From: Saccharothrix algeriensis
GTDB lineage: Bacteria > Actinomycetota > Actinomycetes > Mycobacteriales > Pseudonocardiaceae
Reading direction: 5' to 3'
Assembly (NCBI RefSeq): GCF_016907655.1
Contig: NZ_JAFBCL010000001.1
Coordinates: 2,824,001-2,888,000, forward strand
DNA length: 64,000 bases
Made by a program: the position numbers and the translations under genes. Within the stretch, counting starts at the first letter, position 1. The number at the start of each line of letters is the position of its first letter. Positions 26,952 through 34,887 of this stretch are shown in pieces. Below the pieces are notes generated by a model. That model ran no database searches and was not told where the DNA came from. It worked only from the letters and a program-made list of their open reading frames with translations.

Positions 26952-27826
26952 CCTGCGATTGTGCCCTCGGGGGACCCGGCCAGCACACCGGCGGACAGGG
27001 CGCGTCGGGCGTCTTCCCGGTACTTCAGGACCGCGCCGAGCGTGACGGCGGCGGTCTCCGCGTCCAGCTCGGTCCGGCCCAGGGTGAGCAGGGCCTCGGC
27101 CCAGTCCACGGTCTCCGCGACGCCGGGCGGCTTGAGCAGGTCCAGCTCGCGCAGCCGCCGCACGGCCGACGCGACCTGCGTCGCCAGCCGCTCGGCGATG
27201 CCGGGCAGCCGCCGGCGCAGGATGGCCACCTCGCGGGACAGGTCGGGGTGGTCCAGCCAGTGGTAGAGGCAGCGGCGCTTCAGGGCGTCGTGGACCTCGC
27301 GGGTGCGGTTGGAGGTGAGCACGACCAGCGGCGGCGTGGTGGCGCGCACCTCGCCCAGCTCGGGGACGGTCACCGCGTTCTCGCCCAGGACCTCCAGCAG
27401 GAACGCCTCGAACTCGTCGTCGGCCCGGTCCACCTCGTCGACCAGCAGCACGCAGGGCGCTTCCTCCAGCGCGCGCAGCAGCGGCCGGGCGAGCAGGAAG
27501 CGGCGGGTGTAGAGGGAGGCTTCCGCCAGGTCCGGGTCGACCGGCCCGGCGGCCTCCAGCGCGCGCAGGTGCAGCAGCTGGCGCGGGAAGTCCCAGTCGT
27601 ACAGGGCCTGCGTCGCGTCGATGCCCTCGTGGCACTGCAACCGGATCAGCGGCAGCTCCAGCGCGCGGGCGAGCGCCAGGGCCAGGGCCGTCTTCCCGGT
27701 GCCCGGCTCGCCCTCGCAGAACAGCGGCCGGTGCATCCGCCAGGCCAGGAACGCGGCCGTGGCGACGCCCGCGTCGGGCAGGTAGCCGACGCGGTCCAGC
27801 GCCGTGGCCAGGTCCTCGGGCGTCAC
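26948..27826 (-). CDS. coxD: MoxR/CoxD-family AAA+ ATPase
   Basis: The first gene of the cox operon encodes a 292-residue MoxR-type ATPase. It has Walker A GEPGTGKTA (residues 39-47), Walker B LLVDEVDRA, sensor 1 VVLTSNRTREV and an arginine-finger region, LKRRCLYHWLDHPD. It is expected to act with the VWA protein as a chaperone for metal-centre maturation. It begins about 100 nt from the divergent PspC gene, across a long inverted repeat that could control both. The ATG lacks a strong ribosome site. Confidence 0.92.
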   Translation of the reverse strand: MTPEDLATALDRVGYLPDAGVATAAFLAWRMHRPLFCEGEPGTGKTALALALARALELPLIRLQCHEGIDATQALYDWDFPRQLLHLRALEAAGPVDPDLAEASLYTRRFLLARPLLRALEEAPCVLLVDEVDRADDEFEAFLLEVLGENAVTVPELGEVRATTPPLVVLTSNRTREVHDALKRRCLYHWLDHPDLSREVAILRRRLPGIAERLATQVASAVRRLRELDLLKPPGVAETVDWAEALLTLGRTELDAETAAVTLGAVLKYREDARRALSAGVLAGSPEGTIAG

Positions 27827-27852
27827 GCCCCGAACATAGCGCGGCGGGGACG

Positions 27853-27894
27853 TCGGGGACGGACCCCGAGAGGGGTTTCAGGGTCCGTCCCCGA
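27853..27894. promoter_or_regulatory. 14-bp inverted repeat between coxD and the PspC gene
   Basis: 27853-27866 and 27881-27894 are perfect reverse complements of 14 bp, with a 14-nt spacer that itself could form a small hairpin. It occupies the middle of the 102-bp divergent region. It may be an operator for a dimeric regulator, or a leader hairpin of either transcript. Confidence 0.5.
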
Positions 27895-27928
27895 TGTGCC
27901 GCACGGCCGCGACCAGCACCATCGAGTC

Positions 27929-28150
27929 ATGACGAACGACGTGCTCGGCCAGGCCACCGACAAGGTCAAGAAGCTCCGCCGCAGCCGGGACGACCGGATG
28001 GTCGCCGGTGTGTGCGGCGGCGTCGCCCGGCTCCTGGGCGTGGACGCCGCGCTGCTGCGCATCCTGCTGGTCGCCGCGACCCTGGTCGGGTTCGGCGCCG
28101 GCGCGGTGCTCTACCTCGCGGCGTGGTTCCTCGTGCCCGAGGAGGGCTGA
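27929..28150 (+). CDS. PspC-domain small membrane protein
   Basis: The 73-residue product is essentially one PspC domain: RSRDDRMVAGVCGGVARLLGVDAALLRILLVAATLVGFGAGAVLYLAAWFLVPEEG, split by the Gly-rich turn. A charged N-terminal 20 residues precede two closely spaced membrane helices. PspC proteins sense envelope stress or modulate PspA in other bacteria; in actinobacteria single-domain forms are common and poorly understood. It converges with the GH20 gene and faces coxD on the other side. Confidence 0.85.
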   Translation: MTNDVLGQATDKVKKLRRSRDDRMVAGVCGGVARLLGVDAALLRILLVAATLVGFGAGAVLYLAAWFLVPEEG

Positions 28151-28163
28151 GCGCGGGGGTCGC

Positions 28164-29543
28164 TCACCGGGGGAAGCCGGGCACGCCGGGGAGCTGCTGC
28201 CAGGGCAGGGGACCGGACAGGGGCCGGTACTCGACGCCCAGGGCGGCCAGCCTCGGCAGGTGGTGCTCGACCAGCCGGGTCCGGAACTCCGCGACGTCCC
28301 GGGGCCCGGCGGGGCTCCAGACCACTTCGGCGAAGGCGCTCAGCCGGGGGAAGGCGGCGTAGTCCAGCCGCCGCGGCGAGTCGAGGTGCTCGGTCCACAG
28401 GTTCGCCTGCGCGCCGAGCACCCGCCCGGCCGCCGCCGGCTCGTAGGAGTAGACGTCCTCCCAGGTCAGCACGGTCCCGACCGGGATGGGCTCGGCCGGG
28501 TCGCCGGACTGGCGGTAGTCCAGGTAGACGTGCGCCTCGGGGCACATGACCACGTCGTGCCCGCGGTCCAGCGCCGCCAGCCCGGCCTCCTCGCCGCGCC
28601 ACGACGCGATGACCGTGGACTCCGGCAGCGGTCCCACGCCCAGCACCTCGTCCCAGCCGTACGGCCGCCGGCCGCGCTGCACCAGGTGCTGCGCGAGCCG
28701 CCGCACGACCCGGCCGTCGCCGGCCTCCGCCTCGTCGCCGCCGAGCCCGACGACCTCCGACGGGAAGACGTCGAGCAGTTCGTCGAACACGTCCCGGTAG
28801 AAGTCCACGGTGGACTCGTCGGACTTGAGCACGTTCGGGTTGACGCCCCAGTCGGTCCACACGCCACCGCCGGACACGCCCAGTTCCGGGTACGCCGCGA
28901 TGGCCGCCTGGCTGTGCCCCGGCACGTCGATCTCCGGCACCACCGTGATGTGCCGCCGCGCCGCGTAGGCCACGACCTCGCGCAGGTCGTCCTGCGTGTA
29001 GTAGCCGCCGTGCGGTCGCCCGGTCTGCCCGCCGCTGCGCCGGTCGCCGTGGCGCGACGACGGGCGCCACCCGCCGACCTCGTGCAGCTTCGGGTGCTTG
29101 CGGCACTCGAACCGCCAGCCCTGGTCGTCGGTCAGGTGCAGGTGCAGGACGTTCAGCTTGTGCACGGCCAGCAGGTCGACGTAGCGCAGCAGGTCGTGCT
29201 TGGGCAGGAAGTGCCGCGCCACGTCGAGCATCACGCCGCGCCACGCGAACCGCGGCGCGTCCTCCACGACGCACACCGGCAGCCTGACCGGTCCACTGCG
29301 GATGGGCGCGGCGCGGAAGGAGTCCGGGCCCGCCAGCTGCTTCACCGTCTGCCGGGCGTGGGAGCAGCCCGCGTCGTCGGCCGCCACCACCCGCACGACC
29401 GGCCCGCCGGGCTCGTCCGGCGGACCGATCACCAGGCGGTAGGACCCCGCGGGCCCCTCCCCCGTGACCCGCTCGTCCACCGCGCCGTCCCACTCGACTT
29501 CCCCGTCACCGCGGGTGAAGGACACCGGCCTGGGAAGAATCAC
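28164..29543 (-). CDS. GH20 beta-N-acetylhexosaminidase (DasD-like, cytoplasmic)
   Basis: The product (459 aa) has a short N-terminal GH20b domain, then the GH20 barrel: RFAWRGVMLDVARHFLP, LNVLHLHLTDDQGWRFE, HITVVPEIDVPGHS, the catalytic Asp-Glu pair in VVGLGGDEAEAGD, and YGWDEVLG. It hydrolyses terminal GlcNAc from chitobiose by substrate-assisted catalysis. No signal peptide is seen, so it probably acts on imported disaccharide. The GTG start overlaps the permease stop by 4 nt, in the order of the Streptomyces dasABC-dasD cluster. Two dre-type sites lie upstream in the same transcription unit. Confidence 0.9.
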   Translation of the reverse strand: MILPRPVSFTRGDGEVEWDGAVDERVTGEGPAGSYRLVIGPPDEPGGPVVRVVAADDAGCSHARQTVKQLAGPDSFRAAPIRSGPVRLPVCVVEDAPRFAWRGVMLDVARHFLPKHDLLRYVDLLAVHKLNVLHLHLTDDQGWRFECRKHPKLHEVGGWRPSSRHGDRRSGGQTGRPHGGYYTQDDLREVVAYAARRHITVVPEIDVPGHSQAAIAAYPELGVSGGGVWTDWGVNPNVLKSDESTVDFYRDVFDELLDVFPSEVVGLGGDEAEAGDGRVVRRLAQHLVQRGRRPYGWDEVLGVGPLPESTVIASWRGEEAGLAALDRGHDVVMCPEAHVYLDYRQSGDPAEPIPVGTVLTWEDVYSYEPAAAGRVLGAQANLWTEHLDSPRRLDYAAFPRLSAFAEVVWSPAGPRDVAEFRTRLVEHHLPRLAALGVEYRPLSGPLPWQQLPGVPGFPR

Positions 29544-30373
29544 GATTTCACCGCTCCCGCCAGTCCTGCGACCAGACGTCGCTGCACCAGGATGAAGAAC
29601 ACCAGCACCGGGATCGTCATCAGCGTCGACCCCGCCATGATCGCGCCCCAGTCGTTCTGGTCCGGTTTGACGAACACCTGCAGCGCCAGCGGCAGCGTCT
29701 GGTTCTCCGCCGCCGAGATGATGAAGGTCTTGGCGAACAGGAAGTCGTTCCACGCGTGGATGAACGACAGCACGCTGGTCGCCACCAGCCCGGGCGCCAC
29801 CAGCGGGAACAGCACCTGCCACAGGAACCGGAACCGGGACGCGCCGTCGAGGGTCGCGGCCTCCTCCAGCTCCACCGGCACGGCCGCGACGAACCCGCGC
29901 AGCATCCAGATCGCGAACGGCAGGCTGAACGCCAGGTGCACCAGCACCAGCGAGCCCAGGTGGTTCAGGCCGAACACCGGCACCACGTCCCGCACCGACT
30001 TCATCATGAAGAACAGCGGGATCGTCAGCGCCTCCACCGGCACCATCTGCACCACCAGCAGCATGACCAGCAGCGTCGTCCGGCTGCGGAACCGGAAGCG
30101 GGTCAGCGCCGTGGCCGCGAGGAACGAGATCAGCAGGCTCAGCAGCACCACCGCGACGGCCACCACGAGGCTGTTGACCAGGTAGCGGCCGAAGCTCTGC
30201 ACGGTCAGCGCGCGCACGAAGCTGTCGAACGTCGGCGCCAGCGTCCACGGCCGGGGCTCGGCGGAGATGACCTCGGACTCCGGCTTCAGCGCCGTGAGCA
30301 CCATCCAGTACAGCGGGAACGCCACCACGCCGGCGATCAGCACGGTGACGACCTCGGCGATGCGCCGCTTCAC
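29540..30373 (-). CDS. Carbohydrate ABC transporter permease (DasC/MalG type)
   Basis: This 277-residue inner-membrane permease has six predicted TM segments (for example VVTVLIAGVVAFPLYWMVLTAL near the start). The EAA loop reads VPVELEEAATLDGASRFRFLWQVLFPLVAPG, which binds the ATPase (probably a shared MsiK). No ATPase gene is in the cluster, as in the Streptomyces das locus, where MsiK energises several sugar importers. The GTG start overlaps the preceding permease gene by 4 nt. Confidence 0.9.
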   Translation of the reverse strand: MKRRIAEVVTVLIAGVVAFPLYWMVLTALKPESEVISAEPRPWTLAPTFDSFVRALTVQSFGRYLVNSLVVAVAVVLLSLLISFLAATALTRFRFRSRTTLLVMLLVVQMVPVEALTIPLFFMMKSVRDVVPVFGLNHLGSLVLVHLAFSLPFAIWMLRGFVAAVPVELEEAATLDGASRFRFLWQVLFPLVAPGLVATSVLSFIHAWNDFLFAKTFIISAAENQTLPLALQVFVKPDQNDWGAIMAGSTLMTIPVLVFFILVQRRLVAGLAGAVKS

Positions 30374-31260
30374 AGCACCTCCCCCGACTTCTTCAGCGCC
30401 CGCAGGTACCCGAGCGTGACCAGCAGCAGCAACGCGGTCGTGACCACGCCGATGCTCGCGCCCAGCCCGTACTCCGACGCGGCGAACGCCTGCTGGTAGG
30501 CGTAGACGTTGAGCACGAGGTTGCGCCCGGCGATGCCGCCGCCGTTGGTCATGATGTAGACCTGGGTGAACACCTTGAAGTCCCAGATGATCGACTGGAT
30601 GGTCACGACGATCAGCAGCGGGCGCAGCAGCGGCAGCATCACCGACCGCGCGGTGCGCAGCGCCGACGCGCCGTCCAGCGCGGCGGCCTCCAGCACCTCG
30701 CCCGGGATCGCCTTGATGCCCGCGTACAGCGTCACCATGACGAACGGGAACGAGCACCAGATCACCTGGCCCGCCACCAGCCCGAACGCCAGCCACCGGT
30801 CGTAGGTCCAGGAGAACCCGGTGGTGCCCAGCAGCTCGTTGACGAACCCGAAGTTCGCGTCGAACAGGAACAGCCAGATCGTCGACCCGGCGACGGCCGG
30901 CGTGGCCCACGCGCCGAGCGCGGCCAGGAACAGCACCGTCCGCGCCCAGGTGCGGACCCTGGTGGCCAGCACGGCGAGCGCCGCGCCGACCACCAGGGTC
31001 CCGATCACGCACACCGCCGCGAACCCGACCGTCTGCCCGAGCACCGACCAGAACTTGGCGTCGGACAGCAGGGTCGCGTAGTTCCCCAGGCCGAGGAAGT
31101 CCAGCGCGGCGCCGCCGCTGACCTGCTCCTGGCCGTAGTCGAACAGCGAGATCAGCACGAGCTGGTAGATCGGGTAGCCCATCAGCCCGATCAGCACCAG
31201 CAGCGCCGGGGCGAGGTAGGCGAACGCGATCCGCCCGTCGCCCCTGGTGGAACGCATCAT
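30370..31260 (-). CDS. Carbohydrate ABC transporter permease (DasB/MalF type)
   Basis: This 296-residue permease begins MMRSTRGDGRIAFAYLAPALLVLIGLMGYPIYQLVL, has six TM segments and an EAA loop, IPGEVLEAAALDGASALRTARSVMLPLLRP. It pairs with the DasC-type permease to form the channel. The ATG overlaps the stop of the binding-protein gene (ATGA). Confidence 0.9.
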   Translation of the reverse strand: MMRSTRGDGRIAFAYLAPALLVLIGLMGYPIYQLVLISLFDYGQEQVSGGAALDFLGLGNYATLLSDAKFWSVLGQTVGFAAVCVIGTLVVGAALAVLATRVRTWARTVLFLAALGAWATPAVAGSTIWLFLFDANFGFVNELLGTTGFSWTYDRWLAFGLVAGQVIWCSFPFVMVTLYAGIKAIPGEVLEAAALDGASALRTARSVMLPLLRPLLIVVTIQSIIWDFKVFTQVYIMTNGGGIAGRNLVLNVYAYQQAFAASEYGLGASIGVVTTALLLLVTLGYLRALKKSGEVL

Positions 31261-32564
31261 GAACTGAACGCCGCGTTCATCGCGTCGGCCGCCTTCTTGG
31301 CCGCGGCGTCCAGGTCGTTGCCCGCCGCCGCGACCTCCTGCAGCAGGTTGGGCAGCACGGCCTGGGCGTCGATCTTGGCCCAGTTCGGCGTCACCGGCAC
31401 GAACCTGGTGCCGGCTTCGAGCGTCTTGATGAACGGCTCCACGGCCGGGTTCGCCTTGGCCACGTCCGCCTGCACGTCGCCGAAGGTCGGCATGTTGCCC
31501 ATGGCGTCGAACATCTTGCGCTGGTACTGCTTGCCGCCCAGCAGCTGGACGAACTGGTTGGCCAGCGTCTTGCGCTCCGAGCCCTTCATGACGCCGAGCA
31601 GGTTGCCGCCCGCGAACGCCGGCGCGATCGAGCCCTCGGTCTTGCCCGGCAGCGGCACGACGGCGTACTTGCCCGCCACGCTGGACGCGTCGACCGACTT
31701 GCGGTTGAAGTCGCCGCCGACGACCATCGCCGCCTTGCCCGCGCGGAACGCCTCGACGCTCGCGTCGCCGCCGTTGCCGGCGCACTGGGCGGGCGGGCAG
31801 ATGTCGTCGGCGATCAGCTCGGTGTACTGGCGCAGGCCGGTCTTGGCCTCGGCGCTGTCGATGGCCGCGACGAACTTGTCGCCCTCCTTGCGCGCGATGT
31901 CGCCGCCGTTGGCCCACACGAACGGCATCGCGGCGTAGGTGTACTTGCCGCCGGCCGAGATGCCGAGCAGGTCGGGCTTGGCCGCGCGGATCTGCCTGGC
32001 CAGCGGCGCGATCTCCGCCAGCTCCGCCGGCGGCTTCAGGCCCAGCTCGGAGAACACGTCCGTGCGGTAGTACAGGGCGCGGATGCCCACGTACCACGGC
32101 ACGCCGTAGACCTTGCCGTCCACCTTGCCGGTGTCCAGCACCGTCGGCAGCAGGTCCTTCGCCTCGTCCCACGACCCCAGGTCCAGCTCGGCGAAGCCGC
32201 CGCCCGCCACGTAGCCCGCGAGGTCGGTGTTGCCGAACTCGGCGACGTCCGGCGCGCTCTTCGGGTCGCTGAACGCCGCCTTGAACCGCTCGGCGCGCGA
32301 CTGCACCTGGATGTACTGCACGTCCACCGTCACGCCCTGGTGGGCGTTCTGGAACTCGGTCACCGCCTCCTTCACGACGGCCTCCTTGGGCCCCCGGTTG
32401 ACCTCGTCGAACAGCCAGACGCGGAGCTGACCGGTCTCCTGGTCGGTTCCGGTCGCCGCCGGACCGGACTGGACCGGGGCGCACCCGGAAAGCCCGGCCG
32501 CGGCGAGCACTGCGACGGCGAGCCCCGCCGCCGCCGTGGCCACCCTCTTGGCTACCAGCACCAT
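31257..32564 (-). CDS. Sugar-binding lipoprotein of an ABC importer (second Das-like system)
   Basis: This 435-residue family 1 solute-binding lipoprotein has signal MVLVAKRVATAAAGLAVAVLAAAGLSGC (split by its hydrophobic core; lipobox LSGC). The mature start is GQLRVWLFDEVNRGPKEAVVKEAVTEF. The ATG at 32564 is chosen because GGAGGGGGTTCGG lies just upstream; an earlier in-frame start lacks one. The GH20 gene and permeases downstream suggest a GlcNAc-oligosaccharide substrate. It is less like Streptomyces DasA than the partial gene at the right edge of the window, so it probably is a paralogous importer with its own specificity. Confidence 0.88.
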   Translation of the reverse strand: MVLVAKRVATAAAGLAVAVLAAAGLSGCAPVQSGPAATGTDQETGQLRVWLFDEVNRGPKEAVVKEAVTEFQNAHQGVTVDVQYIQVQSRAERFKAAFSDPKSAPDVAEFGNTDLAGYVAGGGFAELDLGSWDEAKDLLPTVLDTGKVDGKVYGVPWYVGIRALYYRTDVFSELGLKPPAELAEIAPLARQIRAAKPDLLGISAGGKYTYAAMPFVWANGGDIARKEGDKFVAAIDSAEAKTGLRQYTELIADDICPPAQCAGNGGDASVEAFRAGKAAMVVGGDFNRKSVDASSVAGKYAVVPLPGKTEGSIAPAFAGGNLLGVMKGSERKTLANQFVQLLGGKQYQRKMFDAMGNMPTFGDVQADVAKANPAVEPFIKTLEAGTRFVPVTPNWAKIDAQAVLPNLLQEVAAAGNDLDAAAKKAADAMNAAFSS

Positions 32565-32584
32565 CCGAACCCCCTCCAGTACGT

Positions 32585-32624
32585 GTTGCGTTATGTGCAA
32601 CGGCTATTTCATGGGAAGCAACGG
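32585..32624. promoter_or_regulatory. GTTGC/GCAAC repeats upstream of the sugar-binding gene
   Basis: GTTGC at 32585-32589 forms an inverted repeat with GCAAC at 32597-32601, and GCAACGG recurs directly at 32597 and 32618, 21 bp (two helical turns) apart. This lies 20-60 nt upstream of the start. It could be a site for a regulator other than DasR. Confidence 0.3.
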
Positions 32625-32647
32625 GGATGCTAGTGTCCGAATCGGCA

Positions 32648-32663
32648 AGCGGTCTAGACCAGA
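32648..32663. promoter_or_regulatory. DasR operator (dre) upstream of the sugar ABC operon, overlapping the cutC stop codon
   Basis: AGCGGTCTAGACCAGA contains the full dre core GGTCTAGACC plus the outer A, one mismatch from TGGTCTAGACCA. It lies 84-99 nt upstream of the binding-protein start. The central CTAG contains the TAG stop of cutC. DasR is encoded at 62.3 kb in this window. Confidence 0.75.
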
Positions 32664-33307
32664 TCCGCCCAGGTCCGGACGGCGTCGGCGGAGAGCGGCG
32701 CGTCCCACCCGCCGGGTCGCACCGCGCTCCCGACGTGGAAGCCGGCCGCCCCGACCGCCTTCAGCGGGGCCACCTGCCCGGCCTGGAGGCCACCGCCGAC
32801 CAGCAGCGCCACCTCGTCCTGCCGGGCGGCCAGCCGCTCCAGGACGGCGAACCCGTCCGCGACGCCGCGCGGCGAGCCGGCCGCGAGCACCGCGTCGCAG
32901 CCCAGCGCGGCCACCGCGCCCCACGCCGCCTCGGGGTCGGCGGAGTGGTCCAGCGCCCGGTGGAAGGTCCAGCGGCAGCCGTCCAGCTCGGCGAGCACGG
33001 CCCGGCAGGCGTCCTCGTCCACCCGGCCGTCGGGGCGCAGGAAGCCGAGCACGAACTCCGTCGCGCCCGCCTCGCGCAGGGCCGCCGCCTCCCGGCGCAG
33101 CCCGTCGACCGAGCCGGGCGCGAAGCCCGGCGCGTCGCGCAGCATGACCCGCACCGGCAGGTCGGTGGCGGCCAGCACGCTGCGCACCAGCGCGGGGGAC
33201 GGCGACAGGCCGTCGGCGGCCATGTCGGTGACGAGTTCGAGCCGGTGCGCTCCACCGGCCTGGGCGGCGACGGCGTCGGCCGCGTCGAGAGCGATGACCT
33301 CAAGCAT
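32654..33307 (-). CDS. cutC: CutC-family TIM-barrel protein
   Basis: The product (217 aa) has the CutC pattern: MLEVIALDAADAVAAQAGGAHRLELVTDMAADGLSPS, then LPVRVMLRDAPGF, EFVLGFLRPDGRVDEDA, WTFHRALDHSADPEAAW, and LLVGGGLQAGQV. CutC was first linked to copper homeostasis, but the link is disputed; many lie in sugar-catabolism operons. Here it directly precedes a Das-like importer and carries a dre-type site over its promoter, so a role in amino-sugar metabolism is more likely than copper. The start at 33307 is favoured over 33319 because TATGGT lies exactly 7 nt before it (leaderless signature). Confidence 0.82.
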   Translation of the reverse strand: MLEVIALDAADAVAAQAGGAHRLELVTDMAADGLSPSPALVRSVLAATDLPVRVMLRDAPGFAPGSVDGLRREAAALREAGATEFVLGFLRPDGRVDEDACRAVLAELDGCRWTFHRALDHSADPEAAWGAVAALGCDAVLAAGSPRGVADGFAVLERLAARQDEVALLVGGGLQAGQVAPLKAVGAAGFHVGSAVRPGGWDAPLSADAVRTWADLV

Positions 33308-33319
33308 GGTCTGGACCAT
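33306..33319. promoter_or_regulatory. dre-like operator over the cutC -10 and start codon
   Basis: ATGGTCTGGACCAT contains both dre half-sites (TGGTC and GACCA) with centre TG instead of TA. On the minus strand it overlaps the -10-like TATGGT (33320-33315) and the first base of the presumed leaderless start. Binding here would block initiation directly. Confidence 0.6.
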
Positions 33320-33799
33320 AACGGCCCGAGCGCGCCGCCGGGCGCGGCCCGCCCCCGGGCCGCGCGGTCGGGGGGCGGGCCGAGCGGCATCACCCGGGCG
33401 GGGGAGGTTCGGCCGGGCGCACACTGTGGAAGCGCCGCGGGCGGTGCCGTTGAGCTGGGGCGATGCCGGCTTTTCTCGCCGACCGTGAACTGTTAACGAC
33501 GGGCTGTGTATCCACCGTAGAACTACTCACTCCTTATCCATGACCGGACCTCGACCCACCAGGAGGCACCTCGTGAGAGCCGACCCGGGCGCTCCGACAC
33601 CCGCCGGGGGTCGTCGCCCCACCGACCACTAGGGGGAGGGGGCGGCTCCCGGTCGGCTTCGAGGGGTGTCGACCGGTGGTCGCCAGTGGTGAGTGGCGGT
33701 CCGCGGTGCGAGGGGGGCATCGCGGACCGCCGCCGCGGTTTGGCGGCGGGTGTGTGACGATCAGCTGCGGCTGGGGGATGTCGAGGAGGAGGTGACGAC
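33308..33799. other. Intergenic region between cutC and the ECF sigma gene
   Basis: About 490 bp between divergent genes. It holds the cutC promoter at its left end and a GAGGAGGAGGTGACGAC ribosome site for the sigma gene at its right end. A locally AT-richer patch at 33480-33545 (GTGAACTGTTAACGACG and TAGAACTACTCACTCCTTATCC) could be a promoter, but I cannot assign -35/-10 boxes with confidence. No coding pattern is seen. Confidence 0.5.
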
Positions 33800-34405
33800 G
33801 TGGGAGATCTGCGCACGGCCGGTGAGCGCCCACCGTGGGAGGGCCTGGACGGGACGGATCGGCACGCGGCCTGCGTCGTCGCCGCCCGCAACGGCGACCG
33901 CAGGGCGCTGGACGTGCTGGTGGCGGATCTGACGCCCCTGGTGTGGCACGTGGCGAGGGGGAACGGGCTGGACCGCAGCACCGCGGAGGACGTGGTGCAG
34001 ACGGTCTGGCTCGCGCTGCTGCGCCACCTGGACCGGTTGAACGAACCCCGGGCGCTGGCGGGGTGGCTCGTCGTGGCGACGCGCCGCGAGGCCCAGCGCA
34101 CCTGGACGCCGGCACGTCGGGAAGCGGCGCTGTCCGACGAGCTGGCGGAGCAGCTGGAGAGCGAGTACGGGTTGCCCGAGGACGCCGCCCTGGTCGACGA
34201 CCGGGACCACCGGTTGTGGCGGGCCTTCGGCCGCCTGTCGCAGAAGTGCCAGGAACTCCTGCGGCTCACCGTGCTGGCCGGGCGGGCGGAGTACCGCGCG
34301 GTCGCCGAAGCACTGTCCATGCCGCGCGGCAGCATCGGCCCGACCAGGGGCCGGTGCCTGACGACGCTGCGCACACATCTCGACGCGGAAGGAGGATCGC
34401 GGTGA
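33800..34405 (+). CDS. ECF-type RNA polymerase sigma factor
   Basis: This 201-residue sigma-70 family protein has region 2 (ALDVLVADLTPLVWHVARGNGLDRSTAEDVVQTVWLALLRHLDRLNEPRALAGWLVVATRREAQR, split around the DVVQTVW core) and region 4 (LWRAFGRLSQKCQELLRLTVL, then YRAVAEALSMPRGSIGPTRGRCLTTLR). The GTG start follows GAGGAGGTGAC. It overlaps the next gene, which probably encodes a regulatory partner. Its target promoters are unknown. Confidence 0.9.
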   Translation: MGDLRTAGERPPWEGLDGTDRHAACVVAARNGDRRALDVLVADLTPLVWHVARGNGLDRSTAEDVVQTVWLALLRHLDRLNEPRALAGWLVVATRREAQRTWTPARREAALSDELAEQLESEYGLPEDAALVDDRDHRLWRAFGRLSQKCQELLRLTVLAGRAEYRAVAEALSMPRGSIGPTRGRCLTTLRTHLDAEGGSR

Positions 34406-34887
34406 ACGACATCGACCCGCGCGATGACCGCAGAGGCCAAGAGGACACCGCTGTCCTCACCGAGCTCAACCGGTTGGTGCACGAACTCGACGCACCGCCG
34501 GCGGGCCTGGTCGAACGGATCCAGTTCGCGGTGGCCCTGGAAGACCTCGACGTGGAGGTCGCGCGCTGGGAACGGGCGGGCTCGTTCGCCGGCGTGCGCG
34601 GCGGCAACCCCGGCACCATCACGTTCACGGTGGACAACCTGACCCTCATGGTCAACTTCACACCCAGCGGGGCGCGGCACCGCATCGACGGCTGGCTGGT
34701 GCCCGCGGGCGAGCACACCGTCGAGGTGCGGGTGGCCGAGCACGAGTCGAGCACCACCAAGGCCGACGACGGCGGCCGGTTCGTGCTGGCGGACGTGCCC
34801 ACGGGCACGACGCAGATCGTGGTGCACCTGGTGGACTCGCGCGGAGAACGCGGTCGCACAGTGGTGACACCGACGATCATGCTGTAG
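34402..34887 (+). CDS. Partner protein of the ECF sigma factor, Ig-like C-terminal domain
   Basis: The product (161 aa) starts at a GTG overlapping the sigma stop (GTGA). The N-terminal 60 residues are helical and charged (LTELNRLVHELDAPPAGLVERIQFAVALEDLDVEVARWE). The rest is beta-rich: ITFTVDNLTLMVNFTPSG, RIDGWLVPAGEHTVEVRVAEHESSTTKADDGGRFVLADVPTGTTQIVVHLV, a carboxypeptidase-regulatory-like pattern. No TM segment or zinc-binding anti-sigma motif is seen. Such sigma/partner pairs are, as I recall, often followed by a CHAT or TPR protein gene; here the next sequence is tandem repeats and the hairpin repeat. Confidence 0.72.
   Translation: MNDIDPRDDRRGQEDTAVLTELNRLVHELDAPPAGLVERIQFAVALEDLDVEVARWERAGSFAGVRGGNPGTITFTVDNLTLMVNFTPSGARHRIDGWLVPAGEHTVEVRVAEHESSTTKADDGGRFVLADVPTGTTQIVVHLVDSRGERGRTVVTPTIML

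Noticed and set aside
28305-28335. Possible further dre half-site (AGACCACT) within the GH20 gene
   Set aside because: The second half-site is missing; only one arm matches.
33307-33319. cutC start at the upstream ATG (33319)
   Set aside because: No ribosome site, the codons coincide with the operator, and the next ATG has the leaderless -10 spacing and the family's N-terminus.
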